From NCBI GenBank assembly GCA_946644025.1, contig CAMPCG010000049.1, forward strand, positions 1 through 12,852: a DNA stretch of 12,852 nucleotides, read 5' to 3'. The DNA comes from an uncultured Prevotellaceae bacterium (GTDB lineage: Bacteria > Bacteroidota > Bacteroidia > Bacteroidales > Bacteroidaceae). Every line of letters starts with the position of its first letter. Within the stretch, counting starts at the first letter, position 1. The notes under the pieces were generated by a model that saw only the letters and a program-made list of their open reading frames with translations, had not been told where the DNA came from and ran no database searches. Position numbers and translations under genes: made by a program. Of the stretch, positions 7,838-12,852 are shown in pieces.

Positions 7838-10800
7838 TTACATATTGCGTAAGCGTCGGCTCTTCTCGGCCATGATGGTGATGATGTTGGAGATGTCGGC
7901 CACGTCGACCGTTCCGTCTCCATTGACGTCGGCGAGGCCCGGTGCTGACGCGCCGGGGGTGGCGGTGGCCATGACGGTGATGACGGCCGAGATGTCGGCC
8001 ACGTCTACGGAGCCGTCCTGGTTGACGTCGCCCGGCTCTGCGAATGCCGTGAGGAAGAGCAGTCCCTCGCTGATGCGGCTGGTGTCCCATCGTGCTCCGG
8101 TGAAGAGGAACTGCGGCTGTCCGCTGAAGCTGTTGGCGCGGAAGATGCGTATGCTGTCGCCGACCTGCAGGGAGGGGTTGCTGCCCAGTGCCACGCTGAT
8201 GACGCCATCGATGGTGAGTTCGTCGATACCCTCGATGGACGTGCAGCCGTTGGCGCTCTCCGAGGCGCACTTGGTGGCGTTGATGTGCAGTGTTCCCTCA
8301 CTGGTGATGGTGACGGGCTTGTTGTCGAAATAGATTGTTCCGATGGAGATGGTGGCGGTGATGCCGGGCCGGAGGAGTCCGTTGACGGTCACCGTCCTGT
8401 TGGCCAGGGCGCTCTTCTCGCTGTTGGCTCCCGAGAACGTGCCCTCGGTGTCGACGATGAGCGCTCCCGTGCCGAGGGCGGAGTTGGTGCCTACGGCAAG
8501 CTCGCCCTCGCTGACGGTGGTGGTGCCGGTGTTGGTGCTGGCGCCGTTCCAGGTCACCTTGCCCTGTCCCACCTTCTCAAAGTTAGCGTTAGAGACAACA
8601 CGCGTCGTGGTCGACCAGTTGTCGTCGTTGCCCACTTGCCAGGTGTTGGCCCCTACGGAGCCGCCGTTGCTGAAGGTGCAGCTGCCGCCGAGTGCTCCCG
8701 TTCCCGTCACCTTTCCTATGTGGAACGTCTTTCCCGAGTTCTGCACCTCTACCGTGGCGGCGATGTTCATCGTGCCGAGGGGCATACCCGTGGAGGTGTC
8801 GAGGGTGAAGCGCAGCACGTCGCCGTCCTGGCTGGAGTTGGGCTTGAGCGTGCCCTCGAACTGGCTGAAGTTACACTTTACGGGCGTACGCGTGGCGTAG
8901 TAGTTGTTGCCCTTCTCGGTGGTGCAATAGGCGTTGAGCGTTCCCTCTCCCACGACCTTGTTGGTGTAGTTGGAGCGGTTGGCCATGTACCATGTGCCGC
9001 TCTTGCCCTTGGGAATGTCGATGGCGTATGACGACGACGTATTCTCTTTCAGCGTTCCGCCCTGGTACTCCACGGTCTTGGCGGGTGTTGCCGCGTTGAT
9101 GCACTGCACGGTACCGGCGGCTATGACCATTCTCGTGAGCGCGGTGTTGTTGACGTTGAGCTTCATCCATCCTGAGCCCTTCTTGGTCATCAGCGTTCCG
9201 CTCATGGCGCGGTCCACGATGAAGTCGGCCGAGTTGTTGATGACGCCGCCCTCTTCGCCCACGAAGCTGATGACGGAGCCGCTGGTGACGGCGGCCGTGG
9301 TCTGCAGCGTGGCGCCGTTCTCTATGACGAACTTGGGTGCGCTGGTGGTGACGGCGCCCAGGTTGCCCTTGGCCGCGGTGGCGTTAGCGAGCGCCGACAC
9401 CTTGACCGTTCCGCCGCTGATGCGGTTGCCGCCGGTGTAGGTATTGTCGTTCTTGATGGTGAGGATGCCGCTGCCGCGCTTGACGAGGGTGGTGGCTCCG
9501 CTGAGTGCTCCGCTGCCCTGGAAGGTGTAGGCCTTCGTGTTGTCCACGATGACGCTGTCGGCCTCAATCTCGCCGTTGATGTTGACGGTGAACTGCTTCG
9601 CGTCGTCGTTGAAGAGGACGTTGTCGCCGGTGACGAAGGCGGTAGGCGATTGCGAATCGTCTGAAAGAGACGTGACGAAGTTCTCGGTCAGGCCGAGGTC
9701 CCAGGCGGTGCCGTTAGCTCCGCTCCAGGCGATGTCGGCGTTCTGGCGCATGTCCTCGATGACGAGGTAGATAAGTCTGCTTTCCTCCTCTATCTCAAGT
9801 GAATACTTCTTCTTCGTGCCAAGTCCCTCTATGCGGATGTCGTCCAGTTTTCCTGAAAGCTTCTTCGCCTGGCCTATAGCATAGCGTCCCGCCACGGGCT
9901 CGTCGCCCAGATGATTGACAAACTCAAAGACGGGCGTGAGATACTGCGGGCCATACTGCCACGACTTTGTCTCGATAGACATGTATTTGGCGCCCACCAT
10001 GTCGTTCCTGCCGCTTGAAGAGTAGGGGTTGTTGGAGTAGAGGTCGAACACCACCCTTGAGCCGAAGCCCAGTATCAGCGTGTCGACGATGACGATTGAG
10101 CCTACCTTTTCCTGTTGGTCGGCAGGAGCCAACTTGGCGCCATACTCCATCTTGATGCTTCGGAACTTGCCGCCGTTGGTATTGAGTGTGGCGAAGCGGT
10201 TGAGCCACAGCGGTGAGTTGAGCATGGTGCCGTCGAAGTTGACCGTTCCGGCCCAGATGTCGGTGGCTCCGGTGTGGGTGAAGTCGGCCTTGGGCAGGTT
10301 GAGCGTGCCGTCGCCCTGCTTGACGAGTCGCGCGTCGCCGGCGAGTCCGCCTCCCGCTACGTTGCAGGTGTAGTAGGTGTACTTGATGTTTCCTGTGCCG
10401 TTGGTGGCTGCGGCGTTCGTTCCCTGCACCCACGACGGCACGTTGAAGGTCATCACCCAGGGCTGTGCGCCCTCCTCGATGGTGAGCTGCGTGTCGGCAT
10501 AGTCGCAGAGGAGCACGTGCTTGCCGTTCAGGCTGCTGCCGATGGTGGCTCCGGTGGCGACGATTTCGCGCCCGGTGTTGGTCAGTGGCGGCGGTGCCAC
10601 GGTGATGTTCTCCAGCTCGCCGAGGAAGTAGCTGGCGTGGGGCGGCTGGTTGTAGCCCATCGACTCCCACACCATGCCCTGGCGGTACTGGTGGTCGTGC
10701 CAGAGGGTGTAGTTGCGCCACTGTGTAGTATAATTAGTGGTATATACGCGCACGTACATATTATCTGTCGTGCGGACGATGATTTCCTCTCTCCAGTCTC

Positions 10801-12433
10801 CGATGATGTCGCCCACTGCCGACGGCGTGTTCTTCGTCCAGTTGCAGTTGGCGGTTCCGTCGGCGGTGAAGACGGCGCTGCCGTTGGCCTTGAACACGCG
10901 GGCGGCGCCTTCGCGGCTGTTGGCCCCGTCGAGTCCCTCCTCGAGCAGGTCGCCGTCCCAGTAGATGCGCCAGTTGTTGGTGAAGCCGCCGGGGGCTCCG
11001 CTGATGACCTTGTCGGCCACGCAGGAGACGGTCCCCGACTGGCTGCTGTGGCCTATGGCGCCGGGGTAGTCGTTGGAGAAGTTGCCGCAGAGGGCGCGTC
11101 CGTCGTCGCTGGTCGACTGCAGGCGGTAGTAGATTTTACCGGTCGTGCCGTCGCGGTAGTTCATGGCCGGCGAGTCCTCGTTGCAGGCGAATATCTCCTG
11201 TCCGTGGCGGTAGGGGTCGAAGTCCGAGCAGTGCTGCGCGTCACCGTGCCCCAGTCCGGTGGTGTGCAGTCCCTTGCCGTTGTCGTCGATGACCATCGAG
11301 CCGAAGCATATCTCGTCGCGTCCGTCCCAGTCCACGTCGGCGATGCCGAAGTTATGGTAGCCCTGTCCCGACCAGGGCCACGACTCGCCCTTCCACTCCC
11401 AGTAGAGGGTCAGCTTGTGGGTCTGCGGGTCTACCGAGAAGGCCTTGAAGTGGTGCTTGGTGTAGCATCCTCGGCCCAGGAAGACGTAGGCATTGCGCCC
11501 GTCGAGGAAGGGCGCGCCGAAGTAGTGCTTCGTCGAGCGGTGGCCGTAGCCGTCGCCCCAGTCGCTGGCCGAGCCGCGCGGCAGGGGGTAGGTCATCCAC
11601 AGTGCGCCGTTGGTGCCGATGGGGTATGGCTTTCCCGTTTCGCCCTCCATGTAGAGCAGGTACTCGGCGCCGGTGTTGGTGTAGGTCATGTTGGCCGTCT
11701 GCGTGACGGTGTTGCGCGTGTTCACCTTCATGTTGCCTATCTCGGTGGTCGTGCCGTCGGCGTGGTGTATGATCATGTTGTCGGCGCCGCGCATGAGCAC
11801 CTCGGCGCGTCCGTCGCCGTCCCAGTCATAGCCCACGGCGTCGTACTGCTCGTCGGGCCCGCTGACCATGTTGGGTCCCAGGTCGATGTACCACAGCCGC
11901 TTGCCCTCGAGGGTGTAGCAGTCGAGCACGTTGTAGGCCGAGTCGTTGGCCACCGACGAGCCGTCGGGCGTGTAGTTGCGCTTGAGAATAAACTCGGCGA
12001 CGCCGTCGCCCGTGACGTCGGCCAGGGCGATGTCGTTGATGGCATAGCTCGAGGTGATGTCGGTGCCGCGGCGCGAGTAGAGCTTGCCCACGGCAAACTG
12101 GCGGTACTGCTGGTTCCAGCGCTTCACGGCGGGGCACTTCTCCTGCTCCACGCCGCGCACCACGGCGGCCACCTGATAGGACGACGAGGCGTTGCCGCCG
12201 CTGTGCTGGTAGTTGGACACCTTCAGCGGCGTCTGGTTCAGCTTCGCACCGTTGCAGTAGAGGTTGTACTCCGTGTCGTAGTATTCCTCGCCAAAGATGC
12301 GCCAGCTGACGAAGTTGCCACTGCCCGAGGGGATGGCCACCAGGCCACGGTCAAGAAGGTCGGTAGCGCGCTGGGCGAAGGTCACACACGAGAAGAACGA
12401 CAAAAGGAATGTCAGTAGGGATAGTCTTTTCAT
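7838..12433 (-). CDS. Rhamnogalacturonan lyase (PL11) with beta-strand repeats and C-terminal dockerin
   Basis: A 1531-residue exported lyase expected to cleave the rhamnogalacturonan-I backbone by beta-elimination. The signal peptide ends near residue 20 (VTFA/Q). PL11 module, about 24-615: a fibronectin-like start (RGLVAIPSG...FVSWRIFG) and a beta-propeller with Ca-binding loops at 139-147 (DVTGDGVAE), 203-211 (DWDGDGRAE) and 366-374 (DVDWDGRDE). The stretch 359-420, including GSMVIDDNGKGL and GLGHGDAQH, is the family's most conserved part. Residues about 620-1445 contain at least five autotransporter-associated beta-strand repeats (starting near 703, 983, 1081, 1160 and 1285; pattern LVKxGxGxL...GGTV), probably a beta-helical stalk. 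A type I dockerin lies at 1466-1523, with Ca loops D1469-D1480 and D1502-D1513. It is the first gene of the operon, with a promoter about 70 bp upstream and an A-rich leader without a Shine-Dalgarno sequence. Typical PL11 proteins are about 600 residues, so this is more than doubled. A weak lipobox-like Cys16 makes a lipoprotein possible but less likely. Confidence 0.94.
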   Translation of the reverse strand: MKRLSLLTFLLSFFSCVTFAQRATDLLDRGLVAIPSGSGNFVSWRIFGEEYYDTEYNLYCNGAKLNQTPLKVSNYQHSGGNASSSYQVAAVVRGVEQEKCPAVKRWNQQYRQFAVGKLYSRRGTDITSSYAINDIALADVTGDGVAEFILKRNYTPDGSSVANDSAYNVLDCYTLEGKRLWYIDLGPNMVSGPDEQYDAVGYDWDGDGRAEVLMRGADNMIIHHADGTTTEIGNMKVNTRNTVTQTANMTYTNTGAEYLLYMEGETGKPYPIGTNGALWMTYPLPRGSASDWGDGYGHRSTKHYFGAPFLDGRNAYVFLGRGCYTKHHFKAFSVDPQTHKLTLYWEWKGESWPWSGQGYHNFGIADVDWDGRDEICFGSMVIDDNGKGLHTTGLGHGDAQHCSDFDPYRHGQEIFACNEDSPAMNYRDGTTGKIYYRLQSTSDDGRALCGNFSNDYPGAIGHSSQSGTVSCVADKVISGAPGGFTNNWRIYWDGDLLEEGLDGANSREGAARVFKANGSAVFTADGTANCNWTKNTPSAVGDIIGDWREEIIVRTTDNMYVRVYTTNYTTQWRNYTLWHDHQYRQGMVWESMGYNQPPHASYFLGELENITVAPPPLTNTGREIVATGATIGSSLNGKHVLLCDYADTQLTIEEGAQPWVMTFNVPSWVQGTNAAATNGTGNIKYTYYTCNVAGGGLAGDARLVKQGDGTLNLPKADFTHTGATDIWAGTVNFDGTMLNSPLWLNRFATLNTNGGKFRSIKMEYGAKLAPADQQEKVGSIVIVDTLILGFGSRVVFDLYSNNPYSSSGRNDMVGAKYMSIETKSWQYGPQYLTPVFEFVNHLGDEPVAGRYAIGQAKKLSGKLDDIRIEGLGTKKKYSLEIEEESRLIYLVIEDMRQNADIAWSGANGTAWDLGLTENFVTSLSDDSQSPTAFVTGDNVLFNDDAKQFTVNINGEIEADSVIVDNTKAYTFQGSGALSGATTLVKRGSGILTIKNDNTYTGGNRISGGTVKVSALANATAAKGNLGAVTTSAPKFVIENGATLQTTAAVTSGSVISFVGEEGGVINNSADFIVDRAMSGTLMTKKGSGWMKLNVNNTALTRMVIAAGTVQCINAATPAKTVEYQGGTLKENTSSSYAIDIPKGKSGTWYMANRSNYTNKVVGEGTLNAYCTTEKGNNYYATRTPVKCNFSQFEGTLKPNSSQDGDVLRFTLDTSTGMPLGTMNIAATVEVQNSGKTFHIGKVTGTGALGGSCTFSNGGSVGANTWQVGNDDNWSTTTRVVSNANFEKVGQGKVTWNGASTNTGTTTVSEGELAVGTNSALGTGALIVDTEGTFSGANSEKSALANRTVTVNGLLRPGITATISIGTIYFDNKPVTITSEGTLHINATKCASESANGCTSIEGIDELTIDGVISVALGSNPSLQVGDSIRIFRANSFSGQPQFLFTGARWDTSRISEGLLFLTAFAEPGDVNQDGSVDVADISAVITVMATATPGASAPGLADVNGDGTVDVADISNIITIMAEKSRRLRNM

Positions 12434-12501
12434 TTTGATGTCTGAAAAAGCGGTTAGTTATTAGTCAGTATCGCTGTTGGTAATAGTCATGCAATATCGT
12501 G

Positions 12502-12532
12502 CAAAAGTACGAAATAAATCTGAACCGACAAA
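12502..12532 (-). promoter_or_regulatory. Promoter of the pectinase operon
   Basis: Read on the minus strand, a -33 box TTTG (12532-12529) is followed after 19 nt by a -7 box TACTTTTG (12509-12502), a full match to the Bacteroidetes consensus. Transcription would start near 12496, giving a leader of about 60 nt before the PL11 start codon at 12433. The leader shows no strong hairpin. No operator for an AraC, hybrid two-component or ECF regulator could be recognised, so substrate control is not visible here. Confidence 0.8.
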
Positions 12533-12568
12533 CAATTTTATCATAAATTAAAAAACTTCTCTAAATCT

Positions 12569-12600
12569 TTTGGCCGTAAGTGGGAAAGTGCGTACTTTTG
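12569..12600 (+). promoter_or_regulatory. Divergent promoter reading into the palindromic element
   Basis: A -33 box TTTG (12569-12572) and a -7 box TACTTTTG (12593-12600) are spaced by 20 nt. It closely resembles the phosphatase promoter: both have TTTGGCCGT at the -33 box and GTACTTTTGCAGC at the -7 box. The predicted start, near 12606, lies just before the palindrome at 12611-12678, so any transcript would begin with that structure. The downstream gene, if there is one, is outside the window. Confidence 0.75.
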
Positions 12601-12610
12601 CAGCGCACTT

Positions 12611-12678
12611 GTAGGAGGCGACGTGTCTCACGTCGCAATCAAGCTGATTGTTGCGACGTGAGACACGTCGCCTCCTAC
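12611..12678. repeat. Nested palindrome: inverted pair of GTAG-headed hairpins (REP/BIME-like)
   Basis: Two perfect 28 bp inverted arms (12611-12638 and 12651-12678) flank a 12 bp centre. Each arm is itself a hairpin: GCGACGTG and CACGTCGC around a 3 nt loop (TCT at 12626-12628 on the left, AGA at 12661-12663 on the right). Each arm starts, reading inwards, with GTAGGAG. The centre adds a third small inverted repeat, CAATCA-AGC-TGATTG (12636-12650). GTAG followed by a short palindrome is the hallmark of REP sequences mobilised by RAYT transposases, and an inverted pair is called a BIME. That family assignment is inference. Alternatives are a MITE or a structured RNA leader. Confidence 0.85.
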
Positions 12679-12765
12679 TGCAAAGCGGCGTAATAACCAT
12701 TAGCTATGAGTCTACTTTTAAAATATGAATATGAGCAAACAACGTAAAAACTTTGCGCAGCCGCT

Positions 12766-12852
12766 CCCCTCCCCTCGCAGGGGAGGGGTAGGGGGGGGGG
12801 CTCTAACTTCCTGCCAGCTAATTATATACCGCCCCCACCCCAGCCCCTCCCC
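12766..12852. repeat. G/C-homopolymer-rich inverted repeat, cut by window end
   Basis: A perfect 10 bp inverted repeat, CCCCTCCCCT (12766-12775) and AGGGGAGGGG (12779-12788), has a CGC loop. It is followed by TA and a run of ten Gs (12791-12800). After a 28 bp AT-richer stretch comes a C-rich block (12829-12852) that is roughly complementary to the G-rich part. The G tracts could form a G-quadruplex. The repeat type looks like a dispersed intergenic sequence rather than coding DNA, and it continues past the window. Confidence 0.65.

Larger units (their letters stand above)
12434..12852. other. Intergenic region with divergent promoters and palindromic repeats, no convincing gene
   Basis: These 419 bp begin AT-rich and hold two back-to-back promoters whose -33 boxes are 36 bp apart. 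A nested palindrome and then G/C-homopolymer-rich DNA reaching the window end follow. Two small frames occur: a 13-codon frame at 12706-12747 and one from ATG 12725 that stays open to the edge. Neither is supported as a gene, because the longer one runs straight through the G-rich repeat. No tRNA or riboswitch was recognised. Confidence 0.7.

Noticed and set aside
10274..12418. A 2.1 kb open frame on the plus strand, opposite the PL11 gene
   Set aside because: Same cause: low-complexity composition with no recognisable motifs, and it fully overlaps a well-supported PL11 coding region.
12611..12678. CRISPR repeat or a simple terminator as explanation for the palindrome
   Set aside because: There is only one inverted pair and no regularly spaced direct repeats, so it is not CRISPR. 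There is no T-tract after the stem on either strand and no gene ending nearby, so a plain terminator is unlikely.
12706..12747. A 13-codon frame that could be a leader peptide
   Set aside because: No run of one regulatory amino acid, no ribosome-binding signal and no attenuator hairpin after it; such short frames arise by chance.
12725..12852. Possible start of a gene (ATG at 12725, MNMSKQRKNF...) open to the window end
   Set aside because: After about ten residues the frame runs through the G/C-homopolymer repeat and gives a Pro/Gly/Arg-rich translation typical of non-coding repeat DNA. More sequence would be needed to revive it.

Overview
The window looks like chromosomal DNA from a Bacteroidales bacterium, most likely Prevotella or a close relative (Segatella, Xylanibacter) from a gut or rumen setting. 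Three things point there. All three promoters I can read match the Bacteroidetes sigma pattern (TTTG, a 19-20 nt spacer, then TAnnTTTG), and all three contain GTACTTTTGCA. Start codons follow A-rich leaders rather than clear Shine-Dalgarno sequences. One enzyme ends in the short 'YNLGG.RV...GLYIVNGKK' tail typical of Prevotella exported proteins. The genus call is inference; no rRNA or marker gene is present.

Layout. Positions 1-159 hold a short pyrimidine-rich tandem repeat and a promoter. Positions 160-2022 (+) encode an exported PAP2-family phosphatase fused to what looks like an outer-membrane beta-barrel. Positions 2023-2203 separate two convergent transcription units and hold two strong stem-loops. 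Positions 2204-12433 (-) form a two-gene pectin-degradation operon, read right to left. The first gene (12433 to 7838) encodes a family PL11 rhamnogalacturonan lyase with a long beta-strand-repeat region and a C-terminal type I dockerin. After a 45 bp gap, the second gene (7792 to 2204) encodes a very large multidomain pectin methylesterase (family CE8). Positions 12434-12852 hold no convincing gene. They contain two divergent promoters, a striking nested palindrome and a G/C-homopolymer-rich repeat that runs off the window.

How the genes work together. The PL11 enzyme would cut the rhamnogalacturonan-I backbone, and the CE8 enzyme would strip methyl esters from homogalacturonan so that lyases or hydrolases elsewhere in the genome can act. 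Both have signal peptides ending in TFAQ. They are probably transcribed together from the promoter at 12502-12532, because no promoter or terminator is visible in the gap between them. No SusC/SusD pair, regulator, cohesin or transporter lies in the window, so this is a pectinase gene pair rather than a full polysaccharide utilisation locus. The phosphatase gene is a separate transcription unit with no evident link to pectin.

The least explained feature is the 68 bp element at 12611-12678. It consists of two inverted copies of a GTAG-headed hairpin, which is the architecture of a paired REP element (BIME), and it lies about 10 bp downstream of an apparently intact promoter.
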